Shown here: one piece after another, positions 6,469-13,845 of the stretch
Numbering within the stretch: the stretch's first letter is position 1
Layout of the letters: every line of letters starts with the position of its first letter
Program-made: the position numbers and the translations under genes
The notes under the pieces: generated by a model
Seen by the model: only the letters and a program-made list of their open reading frames with translations
Told to the model about the DNA's origin: nothing
Database searches by the model: none
From: a virus
Length of the DNA stretch: 44,801 bases
IMG/VR virus record: IMGVR_UViG_3300037231_000039
Location: 1 to 44,801 of that record
Reading direction: 5' to 3' (one strand)

Positions 6469-8096
6469 CCGTCGAGATCCGTCGTAAGCCTTTGATCGAG
6501 GGCACGGTGGGTGTTGGCCCGCTTGCGGATCGAGGAACCCAGGACGTGCTCGCTGAAGCTGCCCTTGGCGCACAGGAACTCGAACTCAACGCCCTGGACT
6601 TGGCCCCAGCGGTCCAGCCGGTCGATGGCCTGTTCGTTATCGCCTGGCACCCAACTGCACTCGGCCGCGATGCCATGGCGACACGCTTCCTGTAGCCCGT
6701 CCGTCCCCGTACCAAGGGATAGGATGTTGCCCAGAAGGAGTCGTCGCCCCGGCCTGGCGAACTCGGCTACAATAGCCGGTTTGCGCGAAGGCAGGGTACT
6801 CCCGTCGATCCGCAGAGGTTGGAACCGGGCGAGCTTTTTCTGCAGGATGTCGAGAACCTGGGTGTGCCACCCAAAGACCACGACTTTCTCCTCACCGCCA
6901 TCCAGAACCATCTGGACATACTCTGCCGCCTGGGGCGCTAGGGCCAAGCCCATCATACGCCGGACGGTGGATACAGACCCAAAGGTCTTCATGTCCAGGC
7001 CCTCCAGGTTCTCGGGGTCAATGTCGAGAAGCTTCTCAGCGTTTAGGGCTGCTTTGATGGCTCCGGTCTCCTCCACATGGACAATGTCCAAGGTGGGTAG
7101 TTTGAGTTGGGGGAGCACGGATCGTTTGAGGCGGCGAACCATGAAGTTCGCACGCATCCGCGCTTGAAGTTCTCCGTGCCGGCCCGACCGTTCGTCAATA
7201 TAGAGCTTCCCCTCTTCGGTCTCCCGCGTTTCGCTCGGGTTGAACCGCTCACTGAATTTCTCCTCCGACAGCCAGTCGATGCTCTCCCAGCACAAATTCC
7301 GGGCTAGGGTGTAAGCCTCTCGGGGACGGTTGGGGAGGGGGGTGCCAGACAGAGCGACAACGTGTGCCGATCTTGAGAAGAGTGAAGCTGCAAGCGGGTT
7401 CGCACCGCCTCCAAATACGGTTCGAGACCGGGCAGCGTCAATGGTCTTGAGGTAGTGAGCTTCGTCGAGAATGCATAGATCGTAGCGTCCCTCGGCGAGG
7501 GCTTTCCAGATTGGTGTCGTGCGCGCCAGGTCATAGGAGACAACCGTCCATTCTGCTGTTGGATGCACGCCATGTCGGCCGTGCATGATGGGATAGATCG
7601 TATAGGGCCAAGTCAGCGTCGTCCAGGTCTTTATGCGTTCAACCCACTGAAGCCGGATGTTCGCCGGGCAGATGACGAGGGTTCGCTTCGACCGCATTTC
7701 GTTGGCAATGCAGATCGCCTGCATCGTCTTACCAAGCCCCGGCTGATCCCCGATAAGGGTGTGGGGACGCTTCAGGGCATACTCCACCCCGGCGATCTGG
7801 AACCCGGACAGGGACTGGTCGGCCGGGCAGTCGATATGGCCCTGGCTCTCCTGGCACCACGACGCCGTGATGTCGGTCTGCAGGCTGAGAAGCTGAGCCT
7901 GGGCCGCCGGGGTCGCCCATTCATGGAAGGCGACCGCCGCGTAAGGCTCCCGCGTAAATAGGACCGCGGTCTCGGGCGTCGAAAGGGCCAGCGACAGATC
8001 AAGCCCATGGTCCGCCATCATCACATGGGGGTCCGCTTCACGCCGGCTCACGGCCAGCGTGAACGCCTGAGTGTTGGGATACCAGTCGAGGATCAT
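6462..8096 (-). CDS. SNF2-family DNA helicase/translocase
   Basis: This 544-residue superfamily 2 ATPase of SNF2 type has a complete motor. Walker A is GDQPGLGKT (116-124), DEAH is at 211-214, motif III is SGT at 250-252, and motif VI is QAIDRLDRWGQ (489-499). The first about 95 residues are a phage-specific N-terminal region. Proteins of this kind regularly accompany DUF2815, DUF2800 and PolA in phages and probably remodel or unwind replication and recombination intermediates. The ATG at 8096 follows GGATC closely and lies 5 bp after the TAA of the preceding small gene. A longer frame starting at 8258 would overlap that gene fully and is rejected. Confidence 0.95.
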   Translation of the reverse strand: MILDWYPNTQAFTLAVSRREADPHVMMADHGLDLSLALSTPETAVLFTREPYAAVAFHEWATPAAQAQLLSLQTDITASWCQESQGHIDCPADQSLSGFQIAGVEYALKRPHTLIGDQPGLGKTMQAICIANEMRSKRTLVICPANIRLQWVERIKTWTTLTWPYTIYPIMHGRHGVHPTAEWTVVSYDLARTTPIWKALAEGRYDLCILDEAHYLKTIDAARSRTVFGGGANPLAASLFSRSAHVVALSGTPLPNRPREAYTLARNLCWESIDWLSEEKFSERFNPSETRETEEGKLYIDERSGRHGELQARMRANFMVRRLKRSVLPQLKLPTLDIVHVEETGAIKAALNAEKLLDIDPENLEGLDMKTFGSVSTVRRMMGLALAPQAAEYVQMVLDGGEEKVVVFGWHTQVLDILQKKLARFQPLRIDGSTLPSRKPAIVAEFARPGRRLLLGNILSLGTGTDGLQEACRHGIAAECSWVPGDNEQAIDRLDRWGQVQGVEFEFLCAKGSFSEHVLGSSIRKRANTHRALDQRLTTDLDGW

Positions 8097-8101
8097 GATC
8101 C

Positions 8102-8335
8102 TTAGACGTACTTGATCTTGTTGTAGGGGACACCCGCCGCCAGTTGATGACGAAGACAGGCGGCCTGCCACCGGGCGGCAAGCTTTCGCTGCCGGCGGTC
8201 GGTGATCCGATGTTTCCGCACAGGTGTCCCAGGAGTGAACTGCACCGGCGCTCGCCACACCCAGACAAAGCCGCCTAGGCTGATGCGCCCACTCGGGGCA
8301 TAGGTCTGAAGGATTTGTTGGGCTGCGTTTAACAT
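8102..8335 (-). CDS. Small basic protein, first gene of the replication operon
   Basis: This 77-residue protein is rich in Arg/Lys in its centre (VRKHRITDRRQRKLAARW), with a predicted hydrophobic strand before it (GGFVWVWRAP). Nucleic-acid binding is plausible but no known domain is recognised. The start decision is between TTG at 8341 and ATG at 8335. The AGGA site lies 8 nt before the ATG but only 2 nt before the TTG, so ATG is preferred. It is the most upstream gene of the leftward operon and is divergent from the primase-helicase gene, so it would be expressed early. Confidence 0.75.
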   Translation of the reverse strand: MLNAAQQILQTYAPSGRISLGGFVWVWRAPVQFTPGTPVRKHRITDRRQRKLAARWQAACLRHQLAAGVPYNKIKYV

Positions 8336-8364
8336 TGACAAGTTCCTGTTGATGGACCTACATA
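8335..8364 (+). promoter_or_regulatory. Candidate sigma70-type promoter for the primase-helicase gene
   Basis: A perfect TTGACA at 8335-8340 is followed after 18 bp by TACATA (8359-8364), a modest -10 match. Transcription would begin near 8372, giving a short leader before the GTG at 8389. The whole divergent gap is only 53 bp, so the leftward operon must have its promoter here too or inside the flanking coding sequence. No convincing leftward -10 was found. Confidence 0.45.
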
Positions 8365-8388
8365 GCGCGGCACCTGGCGAGGAAGCAA

Positions 8389-10185
8389 GTGAAAAAGTGG
8401 AAGCTGTTTCCGGTCACTCCCGGCCAGAAAACCCCAGCACTAGAAGGTGATTGGCGTCTCCACGCGACGGATGACGACGCCCAAATTGACGCCTGGCTCG
8501 ACGCCGGCTACGACCTTGGGCTCGACTGCGAAGCGTCGGGCCTGGCAATCGTCGACCTCGACGGGGCGGTTGGCGAAGAGACCTGGGCGGCCCTCCCGGG
8601 GGCTCCCGAAACCTATACCGTCGAGACCCCGCGTGGCGGGCGGCACCTTTACTTCAGTGGCACAGCCCCATCCAGCGTCCAGAAGCTTGGCCCCAAGATT
8701 GATACGCGGGGTGTGGGCGGCTATGTCGTGTTCCAGGGGCCAGGGTACAGACTGATCCGGGACGTGGCCGTGGCTCCGCTGCCCGCTTGGATTGTCCCCG
8801 CACTGAACGTCTCCAAGAGTGAGCACAAGGCCGCGGTTGAAACCCTGGACCTTCCCGTCAACCTTCGGCGGGCAGAACGGTTCCTGGCGGCCCGCGCCCC
8901 GGCTATCGAGGGACAGGGCGGTGACGACTGGACCTTCAAGACAGCGTGCGCCGTGCTGGACCTGGCCGTGTCGCCAGAAATGGCCCTGGGTCTTATGCTG
9001 GACTGGAACGAGCGGTGTATCCCGCCGTGGTCCGAAGACGAACTCGACATCAAGCTCTCAAACGCCGCCTCGTATCAACAGAACGAGCCCGGCGCGTGGG
9101 GCGTCTCCTCCGGGACCGAAAGGTTCGCGTCCTACACCTCGCCAGTGATGGATGCTGAGCCGGTCCCGGAGGAGAATAGCCGCTTCCGTCTATGGTCGGT
9201 CGATGAGGCGTTGGAACGTCCAGAGCCGGCCTTCCTGTTGCCGGGGATCCTGCCGGCCATCGGTCTGTGTCCGATTGTGGGACCACCTGACAATGGCAAG
9301 ACCTTCATCGCCCTGGACATGGCCCTACACGTCGCCAGCGGCCTAGCTGGCTGGGGCCGGCCGGAAAGTCGTCCCCGTGACGTGGTCTTCTATAGCGGTG
9401 AAGGCTTCGATGACGTGGTTCACAATCGCGTGATGGCCTGGTGCAAGGCTCACGACTTTGACAAGTCAGCCCTCAAGCTGCACTTCCTGGAGAATTTTGC
9501 GAACGTCCTGGACGATGGTGATCTGGACGCCATGGTGGCCGCTATCATCGCTAAGGGGCTCAAGCCCGCCATGATCGTGATCGACACCTATTCCCGCGCC
9601 CTAACCGAGGCCATGCTGGACGAGAACAGCGCCAAGGAGGTCAACCAGTGGGTTAAGGCGGCGGAAGGGATCAAGCGTGGCTTCCGTTGCGCCGTCGTGC
9701 CAATCCATCACACCGGGAAGGACCCGGCCAATGGAGGCCGTGGTTCCAATGCCCTGTATGCGTCGAGCGATGCTCACTTCATTGTCGAGGCAAACTGGGA
9801 GCATCGGGTCTTCGCCCTGACCTGCGATAAGCTCAAGGGATGGGCGAAGCCAGCACCGATGCACTTCGAGGCGTCTGTTATAGAGCGGTCCTTGGTCTTG
9901 CGTGGGATCACGCCCGAGACCTACAGGAGCGCCACGGCTCAGACAGGCGGCATCAGTGGGCGGGCCATCGGCGCGGCCCTCCTGACCTTCCCTGGGCCGG
10001 TCTCGACCCACGTCCTGGCGACGGCACTCTACGTGGCCGCCGATGGCGAAAGCGTCGAGGAGACGCAAGACGCCTTGGAACGCTTGGAACGCAAGCTCCG
10101 CACTGGGGCCAAAGAAAAGTGGGCTGTCTATTGTGAGGGCGTGGGGCGCGACTTGACCTGGGCGCTCCCGAGCCGTCCCGAATAG
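8389..10185 (+). CDS. Bifunctional primase-polymerase / RepA-like AAA helicase
   Basis: This 598-residue protein combines an N-terminal PrimPol domain with a C-terminal RecA-fold ATPase. In the PrimPol part the catalytic D56-L-D58 (AIVDLDG), the GGRH motif ending at H86 and the D105-TRGVGGYV segment are all present. The ATPase has Walker A GPPDNGKT (298-305), Walker B IVID (396-399) and a sensor segment HHTGKD (440-445). It should prime and unwind the fork for the PolA enzyme encoded leftward. The start is GTG at 8389, supported by GAGGA with suitable spacing. It is the only rightward gene in the left 15 kb and is followed by a hairpin terminator. Confidence 0.94.
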   Translation: MKKWKLFPVTPGQKTPALEGDWRLHATDDDAQIDAWLDAGYDLGLDCEASGLAIVDLDGAVGEETWAALPGAPETYTVETPRGGRHLYFSGTAPSSVQKLGPKIDTRGVGGYVVFQGPGYRLIRDVAVAPLPAWIVPALNVSKSEHKAAVETLDLPVNLRRAERFLAARAPAIEGQGGDDWTFKTACAVLDLAVSPEMALGLMLDWNERCIPPWSEDELDIKLSNAASYQQNEPGAWGVSSGTERFASYTSPVMDAEPVPEENSRFRLWSVDEALERPEPAFLLPGILPAIGLCPIVGPPDNGKTFIALDMALHVASGLAGWGRPESRPRDVVFYSGEGFDDVVHNRVMAWCKAHDFDKSALKLHFLENFANVLDDGDLDAMVAAIIAKGLKPAMIVIDTYSRALTEAMLDENSAKEVNQWVKAAEGIKRGFRCAVVPIHHTGKDPANGGRGSNALYASSDAHFIVEANWEHRVFALTCDKLKGWAKPAPMHFEASVIERSLVLRGITPETYRSATAQTGGISGRAIGAALLTFPGPVSTHVLATALYVAADGESVEETQDALERLERKLRTGAKEKWAVYCEGVGRDLTWALPSRPE

Positions 10186-10189
10186 CAAA

Positions 10190-10220
10190 AGGCCCCGCGC
10201 GGGGAGGACCGGCGGGGCCT
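10190..10220. terminator. Hairpin terminator between convergent genes
   Basis: A 9-bp perfect stem pairs AGGCCCCGC (10190-10198) with GCGGGGCCT (10212-10220). On the minus strand it is followed by TTTTGCT, so it best fits termination of the leftward accessory operon that ends at 10289. It also lies 5 bp after the primase-helicase stop and may slow rightward transcription. It separates two convergent units. Confidence 0.6.
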
Positions 10221-10288
10221 AGGGCAGGTTCAGGAATTGCGGGTAATTTCCACCGGGGCTTGATCTCCTACGCTGCTACCCCGGAGAC

Positions 10289-10747
10289 TTAGCAGTCCGG
10301 GATACGGTCGTCAAGCCCCATGACATCCAGCCCCTTGCGATAATCGTGCCGGATGAATTGTTTGCAGCTATCAACCAGGGCGAAGGCTTCTTCTTCATTG
10401 AGGTCCAGGGTATCCACCAGACGTTGGATATTGCCCGCCCACTCTCGAACGGTAAATACCGGCTCCGTGGTTCCCTTCAGAGCACCGGGGCGGCCGACAT
10501 TGCACCAGACAACACCAGAGCCATCCTTGGGATAGCCGATGTTCTCCGAGGCGGTGTCATCCAGGATCGTAGCCCGGGACAGGTAGGCGTCCAGGACCTG
10601 GGGATGCTTGGCGTCGCCCTGTTGCTTGTTCATGACGAAGCGGAGGACGCAGCCGAGCTTGTCCTGTTCGGTTGCCAACAAAGCCCGGATCCACCAGATA
10701 GACCGGGCGATCTCGGCGCGGTCGGATTTCTTTTGGGTTTCATCCAT
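10289..10747 (-). CDS. Hypothetical protein, unknown function
   Basis: This 152-residue soluble protein is mixed alpha/beta in appearance, with a helical N-terminus (AEIARSIWWIRALLATEQDK) and an acidic segment LDLNEEEAFALVD. No catalytic motif is visible. The ATG at 10747 has GGAG about 9 nt upstream. An upstream extension to 10822 would overlap the small membrane gene entirely and is rejected. It overlaps the end of that gene by 8 bp and is the last gene before the terminator at 10190-10220. I do not recognise a family. Confidence 0.75.
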   Translation of the reverse strand: MDETQKKSDRAEIARSIWWIRALLATEQDKLGCVLRFVMNKQQGDAKHPQVLDAYLSRATILDDTASENIGYPKDGSGVVWCNVGRPGALKGTTEPVFTVREWAGNIQRLVDTLDLNEEEAFALVDSCKQFIRHDYRKGLDVMGLDDRIPDC

Positions 10748-10871
10748 GATACCAGGCTCCAAACAAATGCCCGTTGCTGAATAGCTGACAGGCTGCCACC
10801 AGAAGCCCGAGGCCCCCGGCAAACCATAGGCCCAGACCGATCACGATCTCAGGCCAGGCTGTCCGCTTCAT
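10740..10871 (-). CDS. 43-residue single-pass membrane protein
   Basis: The short protein starts MKRTAWPEIVIGLGLWF and has one clear transmembrane segment across about residues 8-30 (IVIGLGLWFAGGLGLLVAAC), positive charge at the N-terminus and a short polar tail. The ATG at 10871 has GGGAG with 6-nt spacing, a strong site that argues the gene is real in spite of its size. The stop overlaps the next gene by 8 bp. Possible roles include superinfection exclusion or membrane modification of the host. No family is recognised. Confidence 0.65.
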   Translation of the reverse strand: MKRTAWPEIVIGLGLWFAGGLGLLVAACQLFSNGHLFGAWYHG

Positions 10872-11287
10872 CGGTTTCTCCCTACATCCACAGGCCCGTT
10901 GTCTTCGGGCGGGGCGACGTTCGTATAGCCGCACGCGGCACAAACCCGCCAGCCCGTGATCGGAGCCGGCGGGAGCCAGTCATGGACGCCCCGAAGACAG
11001 GATGCAGTCGCCCCAGTCGGGACGAAAGCTGGGGCCGGTGGTGTGGTCGAGGGCTGGGTCGGCAGATCATCAAAGTTGTCGGGGGGGAGGGTCAAGGCGC
11101 GAACACGCTCCCTTATGATTGCATCCCGTGAGTCCTTTGGGCCGTCGCCAATGATGGACAGGAGGTGGGGGGCGGCCAGGGCCTTCAACTCATTCAGGAC
11201 CCCATCAAAGCGTGTCCAGTGGCCTTGGCGGTAAGCATCCAGAGCTTCGGCGATCTCAATGTCAATTGCCGGGCGTTCGTCAGTCAT
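10868..11287 (-). CDS. Small protein with C-terminal zinc-ribbon-like motif
   Basis: This 139-residue protein has a helical N-terminal part (MTDERPAIDIEIAEALDAYR), a Pro/Thr-rich linker (TQPSTTPPAPAF) and a C-terminal segment with C-x5-H, then WRVCAACGY. The single Cys and His plus the CxxC pair could bind one zinc ion. Similar H-x-W ... CxxCG tails occur in small phage proteins. The ATG at 11287 has AGGA about 8 nt upstream and overlaps the stop of the preceding gene by 8 bp. The stop overlaps the start of the 43-residue membrane gene. A nucleic-acid or protein-binding role is inference. Confidence 0.72.
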   Translation of the reverse strand: MTDERPAIDIEIAEALDAYRQGHWTRFDGVLNELKALAAPHLLSIIGDGPKDSRDAIIRERVRALTLPPDNFDDLPTQPSTTPPAPAFVPTGATASCLRGVHDWLPPAPITGWRVCAACGYTNVAPPEDNGPVDVGRNR

Positions 11288-11660
11288 CGAAATTGTCCTG
11301 TGTAGGGATGACACGATAGTATACGTCATCAACGATCACGAATTCAGGATCTCCTGTATCAGGATCCCGGGGCGCGGGCAAGGGATCCTGGGGATACCAG
11401 CGCCAGCCCGTCATCGTCCGCCCATAGCGTTTGAACTTCGCCCCATCCTGGCGCGCCGCCGAATGATCGCGGGCGAGTTTCAGAACGGTCCCGCCGACTT
11501 CATCCGGCTTACAGCCAAGCTCCCGCGCCACCAGCCCCGACACAACTACTGTCGGGGCTGGACCGGGCAAGGCGGCCAAGACAACGGGAAGGGCGACCTC
11601 AACCCAGTAGCGTTTCTCGGCCGGCTTGAGATCGGCGAAGTGGGGAAGATCCGCGATCAC
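11280..11660 (-). CDS. Possible winged-helix protein, unknown function
   Basis: This 126-residue protein has a helix-turn-helix-like stretch (LVARELGCKPDEVGGTVLKLAR) followed by a basic, aromatic strand-like segment (FKRYGRTMTGWRW), which could be a wing. The C-terminus is acidic and strand-rich. It starts with GTG at 11660, 2 nt after the upstream stop, with AAGGA further upstream; coupling is likely. If the fold is right it could regulate transcription of this operon, but this is inference from pattern only. It lies between the Ala-repeat gene and the zinc-motif gene. Confidence 0.68.
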   Translation of the reverse strand: MIADLPHFADLKPAEKRYWVEVALPVVLAALPGPAPTVVVSGLVARELGCKPDEVGGTVLKLARDHSAARQDGAKFKRYGRTMTGWRWYPQDPLPAPRDPDTGDPEFVIVDDVYYRVIPTQDNFDD

Positions 11661-11662
11661 TC

Positions 11663-12241
11663 CTAAGCATCCTTGAAAATGGTTAAGAACAATTTGCGTT
11701 GCTCCTCTTCTTCCGTCGTTCTGGCGTCGGCGTAGGTGGCGGCGTAGGTGGCGGCGTCGGCGGCGTAGGTGGCGGCGTAGGCGGCGTCGGCGGCGTCGGC
11801 GGACCTGGCGGCGGACCTGGCGGCGTAGGTGGCGGCGTCGGCGGCGTAGGTGGCGGCGTAGGCGGCGGCGGACCTGGCGGTGTAGGCGGTGTAGGCGGCG
11901 TCGGTGGCGGCGGCGTCGGCGGCAGCGGTGTAGGCGGTGTAGGCGGTGTAGGCGGCATTGGAGGGATTATCCAGCCAGGCTTGTGTCGCGTCCAGAGCCG
12001 CCTGAACCCGAGGGTCCGGGTTGAGGTGCGCAACCCGTTTCGCAACGGCCAAGGCATAGCGGACACAAAGATCCTTCCGGTCCAACTTCCCAGCCACCCA
12101 TAAAATATTGGAAATTGAAAACCCGGCTTTAAGGGCCTGGATCGCCGTCAGGCTTTTGTGTTTCCCAAACAATGCCAGCCGTTTGTCCGCGTCACACGGA
12201 TTAAGGGCCAAGAGTTTTGTGGGAGTGAGTTTCGTAGTCAT
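11663..12241 (-). CDS. Ala/Tyr-rich tandem-repeat protein
   Basis: This 192-residue protein has an ordered N-terminal domain of about 90 residues (LTPTKLLALNPCDADKR, ALKAGFSISNILWVAGK) and then about 80 residues of degenerate Ala-rich repeats such as AAYTAYTA, AAYAATYAAD and ARSAARSA. It ends in a charged helix (TTEEEEQRKLF). Similar Ala-repeat tails occur in phage and prophage proteins, some annotated as putative immunity proteins; the function is not established. The ATG at 12241 has a perfect AGGAGG with 5-nt spacing, and a strong promoter lies upstream. It is probably the best-expressed gene of its sub-operon. Confidence 0.85.
   Translation of the reverse strand: MTTKLTPTKLLALNPCDADKRLALFGKHKSLTAIQALKAGFSISNILWVAGKLDRKDLCVRYALAVAKRVAHLNPDPRVQAALDATQAWLDNPSNAAYTAYTAYTAAADAAATDAAYTAYTARSAAAYAATYAADAATYAARSAARSADAADAAYAATYAADAATYAATYADARTTEEEEQRKLFLTIFKDA
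11719..11956. repeat. Coding minisatellite of GGC/GTC triplet units
   Basis: The plus strand of this stretch is built from reiterated 6- to 15-base units such as GGCGGCGTAGGT and GGCGGCGTC. It encodes the Ala/Tyr repeats of the overlapping minus-strand gene. The unit order is irregular, so repeat number is probably variable between relatives. All units keep the reading frame. Confidence 0.85.
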
Positions 12242-12295
12242 ATAAGCCTCCTATAAGTGTGCTATAGCGTGTGTATAGCGTGTGTATAGCGGGGT
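12241..12295. repeat. Five 11-bp-phased TATA units in the leader
   Basis: Units begin at 12241, 12252, 12263, 12274 and 12285, each starting TATAA or TATAG. The central two are identical (TATAGCGTGTG) and the outer ones diverge. The spacing is exactly 11 bp, about one helical turn, so all units face the same side of the helix. The array covers the leader and ribosome binding site of the Ala-repeat gene. A cooperative protein-binding site is possible. Confidence 0.6.
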
Positions 12296-12372
12296 TCTAT
12301 TCTGTAGGATCGTACCAGTGGAGACCGCCTCCCCGGAGAGGGACGGTCGTCCAAGGTGACGTCTTGGACAGA

Positions 12373-12402
12373 ATTATTATCATGGATGAAATGGGATGTC
12401 AA
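12373..12402 (-). promoter_or_regulatory. Strong sigma70-type promoter for the 12241-10289 operon
   Basis: On the minus strand TTGACA (12402-12397) is followed after 18 bp by AATAAT (12378-12373), a 6/6 and 5/6 match to consensus. Transcription would begin near 12366, giving a leader of about 125 nt that contains the 11-bp-phased repeat array. It stands just downstream of a terminator, so it separates two leftward transcription units. It is one of the best promoters in the genome. Confidence 0.75.
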
Positions 12403-12409
12403 TAGGGGA

Positions 12410-12447
12410 GACAAAGAAAATCCCCCTGTAGCTTGGCCACAGAGGGA
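12410..12447 (-). terminator. Rho-independent terminator after the 215-residue gene
   Basis: On the minus strand TCCCTCTGT (12447-12439) pairs with ACAGGGGGA (12429-12421), with one internal mismatch, and is followed by the T-rich TTTTCTTTGTC (12420-12410). It is 42 bp after the stop of the gene ending at 12489. A strong leftward promoter follows at once. Confidence 0.75.
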
Positions 12448-12488
12448 CTAAAGTGTTCAGTCGAAATCAGGGCCTATCGCCCCAAGGG

Positions 12489-13136
12489 TTAGAACCCGAT
12501 GGTCTCCAGACGGGAAACCAGGCCCTCGGCCCGCGCGATCCGCCCCACCAGTTCGATGGACGAAATACCCTCGAACTCGACCTGGCGGCCCGTTTCAGGG
12601 TCCGGGTTGCGATAGCCGGCCTCGGCCTTGCGGACGGCGCTCAGCCCCTCGTCGAGGGACCACAGGGTGTCATCGACGACGCGCCGCGCCGCCTCCAGAT
12701 GGTCCCGCAGGACCTTGGCGCGGTCGATAGTGAGACCCGCGGTCTTTTCCGCCAACGTCGAGGCCCGTCCGAGCAGACGTTTGGCGTCGGCGTGGGCTTG
12801 GGCGGCGGCTTCAGGACCATAGATCACGGCCATGAGCTTTTCCACCTCGGCTCCGTTCTTCTTGACGGCGGCGCGGAGAACCGCCTTGTCGCCCAGATCG
12901 TCGATCATCCGATTGGCGACAAAGTCGAAGGACCGTTCGTCCTGTTCGGCGTAGGTCGAGGGAGGGATCACGATATTGCCGTCGAATTCAAGCTGGAACT
13001 TGGCCCAAGGCGTATCGGGATAGGACAGTTCCGACTGGGTATAGGTGACGGCTTCGGCGATACCGGCGTCGGTGTCAGCGAACGTCCGAACCGTAGTCCG
13101 AACGCCGTTGTCACTGAACAAGGTGATTTTCGACAT
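12489..13136 (-). CDS. Hypothetical protein with helical C-terminal half
   Basis: This 215-residue protein has a strand-rich N-terminal part (MSKITLFSDNGVRTTVRTF, FQLEFDGNIVIPP) and a long helical C-terminal part containing AAAQAHADAKRLLGRAS and DHLEAARRVVDDTLWSLDEG. It may form a coiled coil. The ATG at 13136 has GGAG with 7-nt spacing. It is bounded by a hairpin upstream and a terminator downstream, so it looks monocistronic or weakly linked. No family is recognised, and nothing ties it to a known phage process. Confidence 0.8.
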   Translation of the reverse strand: MSKITLFSDNGVRTTVRTFADTDAGIAEAVTYTQSELSYPDTPWAKFQLEFDGNIVIPPSTYAEQDERSFDFVANRMIDDLGDKAVLRAAVKKNGAEVEKLMAVIYGPEAAAQAHADAKRLLGRASTLAEKTAGLTIDRAKVLRDHLEAARRVVDDTLWSLDEGLSAVRKAEAGYRNPDPETGRQVEFEGISSIELVGRIARAEGLVSRLETIGF

Positions 13137-13206
13137 TTATAGTCTCCAATTTTCCGCCGTCGCAGGATTGCTAGGGCGGACTTCGCAGGGACAATCCCTG
13201 GCTAAT

Positions 13207-13233
13207 CCCCGCCGAGTAGCACACTCGACGGGG
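13207..13233. terminator. Stem-loop after the two-TM protein gene
   Basis: CCCCG-C-CGAGT and ACTCG-A-CGGGG form an 11-position stem with one mismatch around AGCAC. It lies 12 bp after the stop of the gene at 13246 on the minus strand. No clear U-tract follows, so efficiency is doubtful. The rest of the gap 13137-13245 holds only the ribosome binding site of the next gene. Confidence 0.45.
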
Positions 13234-13245
13234 ATAGGTCAAAGA

Positions 13246-13524
13246 TTATAATGCCGGCTCCTTTCCTAGATCGTTGAGAGTGTCGGCTGGCTCCGCGTCC
13301 AAGGTTCCTTGTTGCAAACCCCATGCCTTGCGCCGATTGTAGCGTTTGAGGAGCACGGTCTCTTTATGCTCCTCAAGATATTCGACAATCGACGCGGACA
13401 GGGACGCGAGACCGATCACTATCTTGGCGTGTCCGGTCCAGACCGCATCAAAGGCCGGGCAGAAGGCTGCAACCAGATCGGCCGCGAACAGGATCAGGGC
13501 CGCATGGATAAAGGCCCATTTCAT
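13246..13524 (-). CDS. Small membrane protein with two predicted TM helices
   Basis: This 92-residue protein has hydrophobic segments at about residues 3-22 (WAFIHAALILFAADLVAAF) and 33-48 (AKIVIGLASLSASIVEY), separated by a short loop, then a charged cytoplasmic-like tail (EEHKETVLLKRYNRRKAW). Size and topology resemble class II holins, but the lysis cassette lies far away, so a host-membrane or exclusion role is as likely. The ATG at 13524 has no good ribosome binding site and sits 36 bp after the upstream gene. I do not assign a function. Confidence 0.65.
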   Translation of the reverse strand: MKWAFIHAALILFAADLVAAFCPAFDAVWTGHAKIVIGLASLSASIVEYLEEHKETVLLKRYNRRKAWGLQQGTLDAEPADTLNDLGKEPAL

Positions 13525-13560
13525 ATGTCTGGCCGGATTGTAAACTAGGATCTGGACGGT

Positions 13561-13767
13561 TCATCGCGCACGATCTCCTTTTTCTGTCGCCGGATCGAAA
13601 CCCAAGGCGATTGCAGCGGTGTCCCAGTCCCCTTGGAATTGGTCGGGGGTATAGAACTCCATCACTTCGCTTTCGCAAAGCTCTCGCCGCCAGCAATAGC
13701 CGCCAGCCGGACACGCGCCCTCGCCATGCTTGACCGGGCAAGGCGTGGTCATACGTTTCTGTCCCAT
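13561..13767 (-). CDS. Small Cys-rich protein, possible zinc binder
   Basis: This 68-residue protein carries four cysteines in its first half, C-x8-C-x5-C-x5-C (PCPVKHGEGACPAGGYC, then RRELC), with a nearby histidine. The arrangement could bind one zinc ion. The acidic second half (VMEFYTPDQFQGDWD) is unrelated to known domains. The ATG at 13767 has GGAGG with 7-nt spacing; a longer frame to 13827 has no such signal. A candidate promoter lies upstream at 13814-13841. No family is recognised. Confidence 0.7.
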   Translation of the reverse strand: MGQKRMTTPCPVKHGEGACPAGGYCWRRELCESEVMEFYTPDQFQGDWDTAAIALGFDPATEKGDRAR

Positions 13768-13805
13768 GGTTATTCCTCCTTCCTCAGCCTCAAACGGCTG
13801 ACTAT

Positions 13806-13841
13806 AGGGCCACGCTATAGCCTGCATGGCCCTAGGGTCAA
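13806..13841 (-). promoter_or_regulatory. Candidate promoter with overlapping inverted repeat
   Basis: On the minus strand TTGACC (13841-13836) is followed after 16 bp by TATAGC (13819-13814), 5/6 and 4/6 matches. The perfect arms AGGGCCA (13806-13812) and TGGCCCT (13827-13833) bracket the -10 region. This arrangement suits either a promoter with an operator or a hairpin ending the upstream gene. It would drive the Cys-rich gene at 13767. Confidence 0.45.
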
Positions 13842-13845
13842 GCGT

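Noticed and set aside
11699-12103. Rightward Gly/Val-repeat open frame opposite the Ala-repeat gene
   Set aside because: It is a mirror of the minisatellite. The minus-strand gene has a promoter, a perfect AGGAGG and an ordered N-terminal domain; this frame has none.
13801-13809. T7-like promoter fragment ACTATAGGG
   Set aside because: Only nine bases match, it points against the local genes, and the genome encodes no T7-type RNA polymerase. Chance match.
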